64,000 bases of DNA from a virus. The DNA lies in IMG/VR virus record IMGVR_UViG_3300032050_000036, positions 1 through 64,000 of that record, one strand, 5' to 3'. A program made the position numbers and the translations under genes. Within the stretch, counting starts at the first letter, position 1; every line of letters starts with the position of its first letter. The notes beneath the pieces are model-generated. The model was not told where the DNA came from, did no database searches, and was given only the letters and a program-made list of their open reading frames with translations. This document shows positions 1 through 9,200 of the stretch, piece by piece.

Positions 1-20
1 ATCACTTAGGAGGTGACAAT

Positions 21-1148
21 ATGTCGGAAGAGATTAAGAAAAACCAGCCAGGAGAAACTGGCGAACTAGGCGGAACAGCCCCTGGTCTTTATCAAGGTCA
101 AGGTGCATTCGCTTCAGGTGGTGTTGGTGGTGTAACAGATCCAGGTGCAGATACACTTGGAAACATCCCTAATGCCAACTTTGGTGTTACCACTGGTCCA
201 AATGCCGTTAATCCTTCGGGTGATGCTGCAAGCGGAATCCTACGCCCTGAACAGGCACGTCGTTTTATTGACTACGTTTGGGATGCTACAATTCTCGCCC
301 AAGATGGCCGTCGTGTAACGATGAGAGCAAACACCATGGAACTCGAGAAGATCAATGTTGGTGAGCGTGTAATCCGTGCTGCTGCACAAGCAATCGGTAA
401 CTATACAAACACTGGCGCAACCTTCTCTAAGGTAGAACTTACCACAAAGAAAATCCGTTTGGATTGGGAAGTTTCTGCTGAAGCACTAGAAGACAATGTC
501 GAGGGAGGTGCATTGGAAGATCATCTTGTTAGATTGATGACCAATGCTTTTGCTAATGACATTGAAGATCTAGCAATTAATGGTGATGGAACAACAACAC
601 CATTCCTTTCAATCATGCCTGGCTTCATCAAGAAGCACCAGGATAATGGAGACTCACACGAAGCAGCAATTACCGTTGCTGATAACGCATGGACTCCAGA
701 AAAGATGCAGGAAATTATCCTTGCTATGCCACGCAAGTACCGTGCACTTAAGAACAATCTTAAGTTCTATGCAGGTACAGATGCATTCGCAGGTATCGTT
801 AAGAACAACGGTACATTGTCTGATGCAATCGCTGAAGCACTTGGCAAGAATGGTAATACCTATGCTAACACACAGGCCTACCTTGATGGTCAAGGTCAGA
901 CATTCGGTGGAGCACGTACAACTCGTGTTCTAGGTATCGATGTCCAAGAAGTTCCTTACTACCCTGAAGGATATGTCGATTTGACATTCCCACAGAACCG
1001 TGTTTGGGGCTTCCAGCGTGATATCGTCGTAAACCGTGAATATGTTGCTAAGAAGGACACAATTGAATATACTGTGTTCGTTCGCTTCGGTATTCAATGG
1101 GAAGAAGAAGACGCTATTGCATGGGCAGACGCTGCTGCAGATGCATAA
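21..1148 (+). CDS. Major capsid protein (HK97-fold type)
   Basis: This 375-residue protein probably forms the capsid shell. It has a low-complexity Gly/Ala/Pro-rich N-terminus (about residues 1-75) and then a compact region with the pattern of HK97-type capsid proteins: RPEQARRFIDYVWD near residue 76, a TMELEKINVGERV stretch, and a C-terminal VNREYVAKKDTIEYTVFVRFG strand region. A strong Shine-Dalgarno (taggaggtgac) lies just before the ATG. Arginine is encoded mostly by CGT, unlike most later tail genes, as expected for a very highly expressed protein. Its position directly before the head-tail connector genes fits. No separate scaffold or protease gene is visible before it because the window starts here. 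Confidence 0.88.
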   Translation: MSEEIKKNQPGETGELGGTAPGLYQGQGAFASGGVGGVTDPGADTLGNIPNANFGVTTGPNAVNPSGDAASGILRPEQARRFIDYVWDATILAQDGRRVTMRANTMELEKINVGERVIRAAAQAIGNYTNTGATFSKVELTTKKIRLDWEVSAEALEDNVEGGALEDHLVRLMTNAFANDIEDLAINGDGTTTPFLSIMPGFIKKHQDNGDSHEAAITVADNAWTPEKMQEIILAMPRKYRALKNNLKFYAGTDAFAGIVKNNGTLSDAIAEALGKNGNTYANTQAYLDGQGQTFGGARTTRVLGIDVQEVPYYPEGYVDLTFPQNRVWGFQRDIVVNREYVAKKDTIEYTVFVRFGIQWEEEDAIAWADAAADA

Positions 1149-1168
1149 TCTGTAATCAGTAACCTTTG

Positions 1169-1202
1169 AGAGGGGGCAGGGGGCTAGTTCTCCTCCCCCT
1201 CT
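1169..1202 (+). terminator. GC-rich hairpin after the capsid gene
   Basis: An 8-bp stem (AGAGGGGG pairing with CCCCCTCT), extended by AGG/CCT across a one-base bulge, lies 20 bases after the capsid stop. Only a short, broken T tract follows, so it may be a partial terminator or a 3'-end stabiliser that keeps capsid transcripts more abundant than those of the connector genes. Confidence 0.6.
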
Positions 1203-1217
1203 TAATCTTTAGTATTC

Positions 1218-1226
1218 TGTTATAAT
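1218..1226 (+). promoter_or_regulatory. Extended -10 promoter (TGTTATAAT)
   Basis: A TG-N-TATAAT extended -10 element sits right after the hairpin and about 20 bases before the start of the next gene, which has a good aggagg Shine-Dalgarno. No -35 match is visible. It would restart transcription of the connector genes after the capsid hairpin. Confidence 0.55.
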
Positions 1227-1247
1227 AGTCACATAGGAGGTAAAATA

Positions 1248-1733
1248 ATGGAAGAAAATAATTTTAATAATGAGACACCAGTAGAAAATTTTGTTGCTCC
1301 AGAGGCTCTAGTAGAAGCAGCAATTGTTGATGAGGCAGTTGTGGACGCTCCTATGCCAGAAACAAAGGTGGAAGAGGTAGCAGCAGAAAATAATTTTGAG
1401 GCATCAGTAACTGAGGCTGTAGAAACTACAGATGCAATTACAACATCAGACTTTGCTGGAGGATCAAGTACAGCACAGGCTGTCGGACAAGTTGCCAACG
1501 GTGTAATTGGAGTAACACGTGTAGAGCGCAAGGTTGAAAAACCATCTACTATTGTTAAGAAGTCAAATAAAACAGTTGCTATTCATTCTACAAAGAATGT
1601 AAGTCTACCTGGAGTTGGTAAGGTATATCGTGGATATAACATTGTCACACCAGATCAGGCTGAAAAATGGCTAACTCGCAACCATGTTCGTCTTGCTACA
1701 CCAGAAGAAGTAGCCAAGGAGTTTGGTCGCTAA
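1248..1733 (+). CDS. Virion-associated protein of unknown function, after capsid gene
   Basis: This 161-residue protein is not recognised by family. The N-terminal half (about residues 1-75) is very acidic and rich in Glu, Val, Ala and Asn, probably disordered. The C-terminal half is basic to neutral and looks folded, with an LPGVGKVYRGYNIVTPDQ segment and a short helical end (EKWLTRNHVRLATPEEVAKEF). It has a strong Shine-Dalgarno (aggaggtaaaata) and its stop touches the next start. Position between capsid and connector suggests a head-decoration or connector-associated role; this is inference from synteny only. Confidence 0.6.
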   Translation: MEENNFNNETPVENFVAPEALVEAAIVDEAVVDAPMPETKVEEVAAENNFEASVTEAVETTDAITTSDFAGGSSTAQAVGQVANGVIGVTRVERKVEKPSTIVKKSNKTVAIHSTKNVSLPGVGKVYRGYNIVTPDQAEKWLTRNHVRLATPEEVAKEFGR

Positions 1734-2642
1734 ATGGATATTCTGAGAGTTCCGACAGGTTCGTATTTAAGTTATGTTAGACCGTCTAGCGGTAAAATGG
1801 CATATACTGTTACAGACTTGTCGGACTCATCAGTAGTCCTAGAAGAAGAAATATTCCCACCAATATCAAGTCCAGTAAGCATTGATTTAAGTTCAATAAA
1901 GCATGACGGCGAATATGTTATAAACATAGATAACTGGGAAATAGATGACACTCAAACAGAATCATCAGAAATTTATTTTACATTAGTTAGGCCATATTCA
2001 AATCCAAATGATCATGGAACTACTGCGAGTGAGATTGCAACATATACATCTAACGAAGAATTAGCCAGAGCAATTATAGATTCTGTATGCGATGTAGAAT
2101 TTTATTATAAGAAAAAAATAATTCAAACAACAGGTCAAGGCACAGACTACCTACCTATTTGGGTAGATGCTAAAAAGGTTTTAAAAGTTTACGAAAACAA
2201 TGTTTTGCTTTATGATGCAGATGATTTAGAAAATTCTGTTTCATCATTTGAGATTATTCCAGACGGCTCAGCAATCACAATGACATTTAATGATGCAATT
2301 AATAGAGATGAGTCTGCTCGTATTTTGTTGCCAGCATCTCCAACAGATATTACAGAACTTGACTACTCTGCAAGAGGATTTCCAAAAGGCTGGGACTATA
2401 CAATAGTATTAGAAGTAGGATACAACAAAGTACCGTCTGATATCGTAAGAGCAACAGAGTTACTTATTCATGATATCGATTGTGGAAAGTTAGATTATTA
2501 CAAGCGTTACATAGGTGCTTATAATACAGATCAATTTAGAATTCAGTTTGATAAAGCAGTATTTGAAGGTACTGGCAATTTAATTGTAGACAAGATACTT
2601 GATAAATATCGCAAGCCGATTGAGTTCGTCGGGGTACTGTAA
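1734..2642 (+). CDS. Head-tail connector / adaptor protein
   Basis: This 302-residue protein lies in the slot of the gp6/gp15-like head-tail adaptor. The N-terminal about 95 residues look like a beta-sandwich (alternating hydrophobic strands, with SPVSIDLSSIKHDGEYVI), an unusual addition. Residues from about 105 (SNEELARAIIDSVCDVEFYYKK) and the C-terminal helical part (VPSDIVRATELLIHDIDCGKLDYYKRYIG) resemble the helical connector fold, in which helices line the ring below the portal. The start follows the previous stop directly and its own stop overlaps the next ATG. Function is assigned by position and fold pattern, not by a diagnostic motif. Confidence 0.6.
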   Translation: MDILRVPTGSYLSYVRPSSGKMAYTVTDLSDSSVVLEEEIFPPISSPVSIDLSSIKHDGEYVINIDNWEIDDTQTESSEIYFTLVRPYSNPNDHGTTASEIATYTSNEELARAIIDSVCDVEFYYKKKIIQTTGQGTDYLPIWVDAKKVLKVYENNVLLYDADDLENSVSSFEIIPDGSAITMTFNDAINRDESARILLPASPTDITELDYSARGFPKGWDYTIVLEVGYNKVPSDIVRATELLIHDIDCGKLDYYKRYIGAYNTDQFRIQFDKAVFEGTGNLIVDKILDKYRKPIEFVGVL

Positions 2643-3091
2643 TGGTAATATGCGAAACTCCAGACTTCGCATTTCCTATGCAAGCAGATGTATATCATCC
2701 AATAGTTGAGCAAGGAATTTATGGAGAAGTTAAAAAGACTTGGGTTTTAGACCGTACTATTGCATGCTCGTTTGCTGCAGCAGGAACTGCATTTAAAGAA
2801 GAAGTAACTCCAAACATTAATATTACCCAGGACAAAATACTTCTTGGTAGATGTAAAACAGACATAAGGATGTCTAGTTTAGATGCTAGAAATGCTATTA
2901 CAAATGTTATTATCACAAACATAAAAGATAAAAATTGTAATCCTATTTATTTAGAAACATCTGGCCCACGTGCAGGAAAGTCTACAATATTTGAAATAGC
3001 AACACAAGACCCATTTGCTGGACCATTTGGAAATGTTGAATACTATAAACTCATTCTTCGCAGATCTGAGAATCAGGCGGTAGATGTATGA
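2642..3091 (+). CDS. Head closure / connector protein
   Basis: This 149-residue, largely beta protein follows the adaptor with a one-base overlap and overlaps the next gene by four bases. In siphophage gene order this slot holds the head-closure (stopper) protein. Visible features are alternating strands such as DKILLGRCKTDIRMSSLDAR and a hydrophobic end (FGNVEYYKLILRRS). No catalytic motif or membrane segment is present. Assignment is by synteny and size. Confidence 0.5.
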   Translation: MVICETPDFAFPMQADVYHPIVEQGIYGEVKKTWVLDRTIACSFAAAGTAFKEEVTPNINITQDKILLGRCKTDIRMSSLDARNAITNVIITNIKDKNCNPIYLETSGPRAGKSTIFEIATQDPFAGPFGNVEYYKLILRRSENQAVDV

Positions 3092-3762
3092 GGGTTGTAT
3101 TTAATAATTCTGCATTTCGTAAAGAGATGAAAAATATTATTGATTATTCTATCGGCTATGTTGAAGGAATTCAGGGTGGCAAAAAAGCATTTCTAAATAC
3201 ACTAGGATTAGAAACAGTAGAATTAATGAAAGAATATATAGATTCAAATGCCAGGGTTAATCCAGAAATGCTTCATCATGTTTATGAATGGAATCAAACA
3301 GGAAGCCCAAACTCTAGATTATTTGATATACAGTATGTAACAAGTTCAATAGGGCTTTCATTTAGATCAACTTTTAAGCAGTCTACATCTATTAAGAATG
3401 GATCCCGTGTTCCATTTTATGACAAGGCTAGAATTATGGAACAGGGAATTCCAGTTACCATTATTCCTAAAAGAGCACAGGCATTAGCATTTGAGGTAGA
3501 TGGAGAAACAGTATTTACAAGACAGCCAGTTGAAGTTTTAAATCCTGGAGGAGAAGCAGCGCAGGGTGGATTTCAAAAAGTATTTGACTCATTCTTTAAT
3601 AGATTTTTTACACAAGCATTTTTAAGGGTGAGTGGTATTGCTAAATATTTAGAAAACCCAGTAGCATATAAAAAGAATCTATCTGCTGGCAAGCGTGGCG
3701 GTAAAATAAAGGGATATGAAACTGGATATCGCTGGATAGCAAATGCAGGAGTTGGACTATGA
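3088..3762 (+). CDS. Tail completion / HK97 gp10-like protein
   Basis: This 224-residue basic protein lies between the closure protein and the tail-terminator candidate, the usual place of the HK97 gp10-like neck protein. The N-terminal third is helical (SAFRKEMKNIIDYSIGYVEG, then LGLETVELMKEYIDSNA), followed by a beta region containing PFYDKARIMEQGIPVTI, which resembles the segment of gp10-like proteins that describes a reinforced strand pair. The C-terminus is Gly/Lys-rich. It overlaps its neighbours by four bases on both sides, so it is translated with them. Confidence 0.5.
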   Translation: MRVVFNNSAFRKEMKNIIDYSIGYVEGIQGGKKAFLNTLGLETVELMKEYIDSNARVNPEMLHHVYEWNQTGSPNSRLFDIQYVTSSIGLSFRSTFKQSTSIKNGSRVPFYDKARIMEQGIPVTIIPKRAQALAFEVDGETVFTRQPVEVLNPGGEAAQGGFQKVFDSFFNRFFTQAFLRVSGIAKYLENPVAYKKNLSAGKRGGKIKGYETGYRWIANAGVGL

Positions 3763-4448
3763 CAGAATCTACATCAGTATTAAATACACCAGTACTATGG
3801 ATTAATAAATATTTACAAGAAAAACTTTCTATTTTAATATCAGAAGAAGTAAACAATAGAGGCCTGTGGAGTTTTAGTATTGCCTATAGTACAAATGATT
3901 TAGTTGAATATTTAGGTATTTATTATGTTGCTAAAAGAGCATCAACAAACAAAGCCCCTAATTCAAGTTCTGATGACTGGCAAATTTTTGACATATCTCC
4001 AGATCTTGTACCATTTTTTCCTACTGGCCCAACTACCCTAGAAACTCTTCAGACACAATTTCCAGAAGGTGGCACTATGGCTGTTTGGGACAGAATGTTT
4101 AAAATGCGTAGAGGTCCATTTCCACATATAAAATGTGAACAATTGTTATATTATTTTTATGCTACAGGATTAAGTCCAAATTTAAGGATGATTAAGATTC
4201 AAGAGGCGATAATGAGACTCTTAGATCGTGGAGACGAAAGTGCTCAGGATGTAAATTTGTGGGCCAAAAATCATGGTCCAATTGATGGAATGGATTGCAA
4301 GTTCTACTTCCATGACTTTAAGATATATCAGTTAGAAGAGGCAAGAGATATAGTTGACTTTGGAACAGCCCGAACTTATGCAGGTAATAAGATCATTATT
4401 GACTACGACTACCATCAAATGCCAGATATTATAAACTCAATAAATTAA
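3759..4448 (+). CDS. Tail terminator-like protein with carbohydrate-binding-like insert
   Basis: This 229-residue protein occupies the tail-terminator slot just before the major tail protein. The outer parts (residues 1-28 and about 75-229) fit a small alpha/beta tail-terminator fold, including PHIKCEQLLYYFYAT and LRMIKIQEAIMRLLDR. Residues about 32-72 (start GLWSFSIAYSTNDLVEYLGIY, end DDWQIFD) have the spacing of a CBM5/12-type module: Trp, then YxxxDxVxYxGxxYxA, then a Pro, then a final Trp. Such modules often bind chitin or other glycans but also occur as surface decorations in virion proteins. Starts in a four-base overlap with the previous gene. Confidence 0.5.
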   Translation: MTESTSVLNTPVLWINKYLQEKLSILISEEVNNRGLWSFSIAYSTNDLVEYLGIYYVAKRASTNKAPNSSSDDWQIFDISPDLVPFFPTGPTTLETLQTQFPEGGTMAVWDRMFKMRRGPFPHIKCEQLLYYFYATGLSPNLRMIKIQEAIMRLLDRGDESAQDVNLWAKNHGPIDGMDCKFYFHDFKIYQLEEARDIVDFGTARTYAGNKIIIDYDYHQMPDIINSIN

Positions 4449-4456
4449 TAAAGGGC

Positions 4457-4464
4457 TGTATACT
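4457..4464 (+). promoter_or_regulatory. Possible promoter before the major tail protein gene
   Basis: A TG directly followed by TATACT forms a plausible -10 box in the 70-base gap before the major tail protein gene. The TG is one base closer than in a true extended -10 and no -35 is evident. A 5' untranslated region of about 45 bases with an agaggtg Shine-Dalgarno would follow. Confidence 0.35.
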
Positions 4465-4518
4465 AGTGGTTGAGGAAACACGCCTTTTAATTTCTAGAAA
4501 AATAAAGAGGTGAAATAA

Positions 4519-5136
4519 ATGGCATATACACGTGGTGATAGTACACAAATCATCGTAGGTGCAGCAGCACTTTTTACGTATGAGGATGGTCCACTACCAG
4601 AAGCAGGTGTCCTTCCAGGATATTCTGCTGGTACATCTTACAAGGAAACTCTATCTTCAGAGGCAGGTTTCCGTAACGTAGGTTATACAATGAATGGTTT
4701 GGAACTTCAGTTCCAACCAGACTTCGGTGAAGTTGCTGTTGATCAGGTTCTTGACGTTGCCAAGTTGTTTAAGCAAGGCATGCAAGTTAACCTCAATACA
4801 ACATTTGCTGAGGCAACATTGGAAAATCTTTTGTTTGCTCTTGCAGGCAAGGATTCCAATCTTGAAACTGTAAGTGGTAATCCAACACTAAATCTTTCAG
4901 CAGGCGATATTGGCGAATGTCCAGTAGAGCGTGGTTTGGTTGCAGTAGGTCCAGGAACTGGTGACTGCGCTGACTCAGATTCAATTGAAAGAATCTATGT
5001 TGCATACCGTGCACTCTCAATCGAGAATGTAACAGTATCAGCAAAGCGTGATGAAGCAACAATGTTTGAGGTTTCATTCCGCCTACTTCCAAATGATAAC
5101 GCATCATACGGTAAAATCGTAGATCGTTCTCTATAA
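4519..5136 (+). CDS. Major tail protein
   Basis: This 205-residue protein is probably the tail-tube subunit. It lies between the terminator candidate and the tail-assembly chaperones and is followed by a strong intrinsic terminator, which fits a separately abundant product. The sequence is beta-rich, with an internal GLELQFQPDFGEVAVDQV strand region, LNTTFAEATLENLLFALAG in the middle, and NVTVSAKRDEATMFEVSFRLLP at the end, the pattern of tube proteins. Codon use resembles that of the capsid gene (CGT for Arg, many C-ending codons) and differs from the AGA-rich tail genes downstream. Confidence 0.8.
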   Translation: MAYTRGDSTQIIVGAAALFTYEDGPLPEAGVLPGYSAGTSYKETLSSEAGFRNVGYTMNGLELQFQPDFGEVAVDQVLDVAKLFKQGMQVNLNTTFAEATLENLLFALAGKDSNLETVSGNPTLNLSAGDIGECPVERGLVAVGPGTGDCADSDSIERIYVAYRALSIENVTVSAKRDEATMFEVSFRLLPNDNASYGKIVDRSL

Positions 5137-5156
5137 TACAATTTAATAAAAAGATT

Positions 5157-5182
5157 AGCCCAGCCAAAAGGTTGGGCTTTTC
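5157..5182 (+). terminator. Intrinsic terminator after major tail protein
   Basis: A 9-bp stem (AGCCCAGCC / GGTTGGGCT, one G-U pair) with an AAAA loop is followed by a TTTT-containing tract. It lies 20 bases after the tail protein stop and would end most transcripts there. Confidence 0.88.
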
Positions 5183-5186
5183 TGTT

Positions 5187-5195
5187 TGGTATAAT
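5187..5195 (+). promoter_or_regulatory. Extended -10 promoter, probably leaderless
   Basis: TGGTATAAT (TG-N-TATAAT) directly follows the terminator. Only six bases separate the hexamer from the ATG at 5202, so transcription would start at or next to the start codon and give a leaderless message. There is no Shine-Dalgarno before this ATG, which supports the reading. Confidence 0.7.
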
Positions 5196-5201
5196 GATTA
5201 T

Positions 5202-5888
5202 ATGGCAACAGAAGTATATGAAAGTGCGTATATAAAGTTAATAGATGGAACATCAGTCTATATAACACCACTAAAAATAAAATATCTTCGTCAATTTATG
5301 CAAGAGTTTGAAACAGTAAAAACAGCAAACGGAGATGATGAGGCCATAGCAGCATTGGCTAGATGTGCATTAATAACAATGCAACAATATTATCCAAAAA
5401 TAAATACTGTAGAAGAGTTAGAAGATAATTTAGATTTAAAAACAATATATAAGATTGTAGATATTGCAGCAGGTATAAAAATAGACAAAAACTCAGATCA
5501 GGAAGTAAAGCAGCAAGCCACAGACAGTGGAGCATCATGGGATGACCTAGACCTGGTAAAGTTAGAGTCAGAGGTATTTTTACTAGGTATTTGGAAAGAT
5601 TACGAAGAATTAGAAATATCAATGTCAATGCCAGAACTAACTGCTACACTAAACATTAAAAGAGAATTAGACTATTCAGAAAAAAAGTTTTTAGCAGCAA
5701 TACAGGGTGTGGACCTAGATAAAAATACCAAAAAGTCAAATGCATGGGAAGAAATGAAGGCAAGGGTTTTCAGTAAAGGAAAAGCACAAAATGCAAAGGA
5801 TGTTTTGGCATTACAAGGGGTAAATGCACAAAAGGCAGGATTTGGAATTGGAATGGGATTGGATTACGAAGATTTAACCAAAAAATAA
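5202..5888 (+). CDS. Tail assembly chaperone, long form
   Basis: This 228-residue protein begins MATEVYESAYIKLIDG. Residues 1-95 are clearly paralogous to the short chaperone at 5933-6262: both share IKLIDG, PLKI, LR-FM--FE, an AI-M-QY-P segment, then LDL-T-YKIV--A-GIK. The remaining about 130 residues (WDDLDLVKLESEVFLLGIWK, then YEELEISMSMPELTATL) form a second domain like the extension made by frameshift in other siphophages (G/GT). Here the long form is a separate gene. A TTG ten codons upstream overlaps the terminator and is unlikely to be used; the ATG at 5202 fits the leaderless promoter. Confidence 0.75.
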   Translation: MATEVYESAYIKLIDGTSVYITPLKIKYLRQFMQEFETVKTANGDDEAIAALARCALITMQQYYPKINTVEELEDNLDLKTIYKIVDIAAGIKIDKNSDQEVKQQATDSGASWDDLDLVKLESEVFLLGIWKDYEELEISMSMPELTATLNIKRELDYSEKKFLAAIQGVDLDKNTKKSNAWEEMKARVFSKGKAQNAKDVLALQGVNAQKAGFGIGMGLDYEDLTKK

Positions 5889-5898
5889 TATCCCCTTA

Positions 5899-5907
5899 TG
5901 GTATAAT
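5899..5907 (+). promoter_or_regulatory. Extended -10 promoter (TGGTATAAT)
   Basis: A TG-N-TATAAT element lies 25 bases before the short chaperone start and is followed by a strong aaggagga Shine-Dalgarno, so this message would be leadered and well translated, unlike that of the long paralogue. Confidence 0.65.
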
Positions 5908-5932
5908 TGATTCAACCTTATAAGGAGGACTA

Positions 5933-6262
5933 ATGGCTACAACCGTGCACGAAGAAAAGTCAATTAAGTTAATTGATGGCACAGAAATAAAGGTAAGACC
6001 ACTTAAGATCTCTTTACTCCGTCCTTTTATGAAAAAGTTCGAGGGTATTGCAGGAGTGGCAGACGATAATGAAAAATCTATGACTCTACTTATGGAGTGC
6101 GTTGCTATTGCAATGAAACAGTATAAGCCAGAGTTATCGGAAGATATGGATGCGCTAGAAGAAATCCTAGATCTTCCAACAGTTTACAAGATCGTAGAAG
6201 AGGCTTCTGGAATCAAACTATCAGAAGCAGCATCTCTTGTCGGTAATCTTGTAAATAATTAA
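5933..6262 (+). CDS. Tail assembly chaperone, short form
   Basis: This 109-residue protein is the paralogue of the first half of the preceding gene and sits directly before the tape measure gene, the standard chaperone position. It consists of the N-terminal chaperone domain only (IKLIDGTEIKVRPLKISLLR at the start; ILDLPTVYKIVEEASGIKL near the end). It has its own promoter and a strong Shine-Dalgarno, so it is probably made in excess over the long form, as the G protein is over GT in lambda-like phages. No slippery sequence is needed because the two forms are separate genes. Confidence 0.75.
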   Translation: MATTVHEEKSIKLIDGTEIKVRPLKISLLRPFMKKFEGIAGVADDNEKSMTLLMECVAIAMKQYKPELSEDMDALEEILDLPTVYKIVEEASGIKLSEAASLVGNLVNN

Positions 6263-6284
6263 TTAAATAAAGAGGTGTTAATGG

Positions 6285-9200
6285 ATGGCTGATGTTCAAT
6301 CTAATATTCACGTAAATATAGATACGTCTGAAGCATTAGCCAGTATCAAACTTTTACAAAAGCAGATATCAGCCTTCCATTCCTCGATGGCGAAGAGTGG
6401 CGCTGCAGCAGCAGCCGTCTCCGCCAATATGCAACAAAATTTAATAAACTCTTTAAATGCTACAGGCAAATTCTCTGCCTCAATGCAAAATGTAAAAACT
6501 ACTACTGAGTCTTTTACTAATGCTCTTGAAAAAAATAAATTATCAATGCGGGATTATTACCGCTACTCAATGGGAGCAACAAAAACATTTGGCAAGTTCT
6601 TTAGGTCTGAATTTGATACTATAAATAAGGTAGCAAGAGAAAGAGTTAAAGATTTACAAACCCAATATATTAAAATGGGTCGTGATGCCAATGGAGCAAT
6701 GAAGGCTATTGCCGTTAGACCACTCGCATTAGATATGCAAAATCTTGGAACACAGACACAGATTGCTGCACAAAGACAAGCATTGCTTAATCAATTATTA
6801 AAACAAGGCTCAACTAATATGTTGAACTTTGGTAAAAATACGCAGTGGGCTGGTAGACAGTTAATGGTTGGTTTTACAATACCATTGGCTTATCTTGGAA
6901 CTACTGCTGCTAAAACTTTTATGGCACTTGAAGAACAAGCCATTAGATTTAAACGTGTTTACGGTGAATTATTTACAACTGGTCAAGAGACAGACAATAT
7001 GCTTAAGGAGATCCAACTCCTTGCTAAAGAGTTTACAAAGTATGGCGTAAGTGTAGAAAATACAATGAAGATGGCAGCAGATGCTGCCGCTTCTGGCAAG
7101 ATGGGTGCAGATCTTCTTGCACAAATAAACGAAGCAACTAGGCTTGCAGTATTAGGTGGAGTTGAACAAGAGCAGGCATTAGAAACAACAATATCTTTAA
7201 CAAATGCTTTTGGAATAGCAGCAGAAGATTTAACTAAAAAAATTAACTTTTTAAACTCAGTTGAAAACCAAACAGTTGTATCTATTGAGGATTTAACTAT
7301 TGCAATTCCTAAAGCAGGTCCAGTCGTTAAGCAATTAGGTGGAGATGTTGAAGACTTAGCATTCTTCCTTACTGCCATGAAAGAAGGCGGGATTAATGCA
7401 TCAGAAGGCGCTAACGCACTTAAGTCTGGTTTAGCATCTTTAATTAATCCAACAGAAAAAGCAAGTGCGATGTTGGCAGAAATGGGAATAAATATTCAGG
7501 GTATTGTTGAAGGAAATAAGGGCAATGTTAAGGGCGTAGTTATGGATTTTGCCCAAGCATTGAATACTCTAGATCCACTAAATCGTGCTCGTGCAATTGA
7601 GCAATTGTTTGGTAAGTTTCAATTCTCTCGTTTATCAACACTATTTCAAAATGTTATTCAAGAAGGAAACCAAGCAAGCCGTGTACTTCAGTTAACTAAA
7701 GCGACAACTGAAGAACTTGCTATTTTGTCAGAACGAGAATTAGCAAGAGTAGAAGAGTCTACAACTTATAAATTTAAGAAAACTATTGAAGATTTAAAGG
7801 TAGCAATAGCCCCAGTTGGAGAAGAATTCTTAAAGGCTATCACCCCAATAGCAGAATTTGTAGGAAATGTTTTAGAGAAGTTTAATAATCTTGGCGACGG
7901 CACAAAGAAATTTGTAGTAATATTAACTACATTATTGGGCGGAATCGGTCCTATATTCCTAATGACCTTTGGTTTGTTGGCTAATGGTTTGGCTAATATT
8001 ATTAAACTTTTTGTTAACATTAAGAGTGTATTTAATAGAACTGGTCAATCTTCAAAAATATTAGGAGATCAGACTAGTTATTTAACATCAGAACAATTAA
8101 AGGCAGCAGCAGTTGCATCGTCATTAAATCAGGTTCATACTAGACTTTCTCAAACCTTTACATCTGAAATTGCTGCTCTTAATGCTTTAGTTGCTGCATA
8201 TAATAGAGCAATTGCTGCACAAAGGGGATTTGGTGGACCTATTGTTGGTAAGGGTAGAAAAGGATTTGCAGATGGAACTAAAAAAGTAAAACCATTCTAT
8301 TTTGCAAGAGGAACAGATACAGTACCTGCAATGCTAACTCCTGGAGAGGCAGTTATTCCAGCAGGACCAGCACAGGATCCACGCAACAAGCCAGCAATTA
8401 GCCATATGATTGCAGGCGGAGTAATGGAGCAATTTAAGGTTGGAACAGTTGGTGCTGGAGACTTTTCGCATATTGGCGGAATGCGTACTGTAGGTGCACT
8501 AGATTTAGCAAATATGCTTAAGAGAATGCCTGCAGGAATTATTAGTGATAGAGCCATGAAGGCAGTAGAAGCAGTTGCAATGAAGTTTGCTAATACACTT
8601 AAAATAAATCTTTACGGAAAACTTGGCATAACAACTGGTATGTCATCTCAATTAGATGCAAGAGGCAAGCCAGTATCAATGAATAATCTCATGAAGGCTG
8701 GTGGTCGTGGTGTTGGCAAGGGTGAATTCATGGCTGACTGGGATAAGAGAGGTTTGGATAGATGGAAGATATCACTACGTAATGGTGGTATGAAGATGCA
8801 AGATGTTGCTCAAGATTTAGCAATCTTGGACACACATATGAAAGATTATTTAACAAGCCTTGATGCAAACACTAGAATTACAGATGTGCATGTAAAACAA
8901 GCCTATGATCATGCCAAGAGACAGATGGGGGCAAACAATAAATTAGTTCAGGCATTTGATCAACTTGCTTTAACTGCAGGAGAGGCAAGAATTAATATAT
9001 CCCAAGCAGCACAAAAGGCTGCAGGCCTTTCAACAGTTGCTGGCGGAGGAAGCAAGGGTGCGGTTAATGTTGGAGGAATGAAGATTCGTCGTGGTGGAGA
9101 TAGATTTACATTCTATAAGAGAACTGGATTTAGTTTAGTAGATTTTGCAGAAAAAAGCATGGTAGAAGGTATGATGGAAAGAGCACAGGTTGCTTCTCCG

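Noticed and set aside
5440-5560. Possible frameshift site between the two domains of the long chaperone
   Set aside because: The second domain is in the same frame as the first, and the short form is a separate gene, so no slippage is needed; no convincing heptamer was seen.
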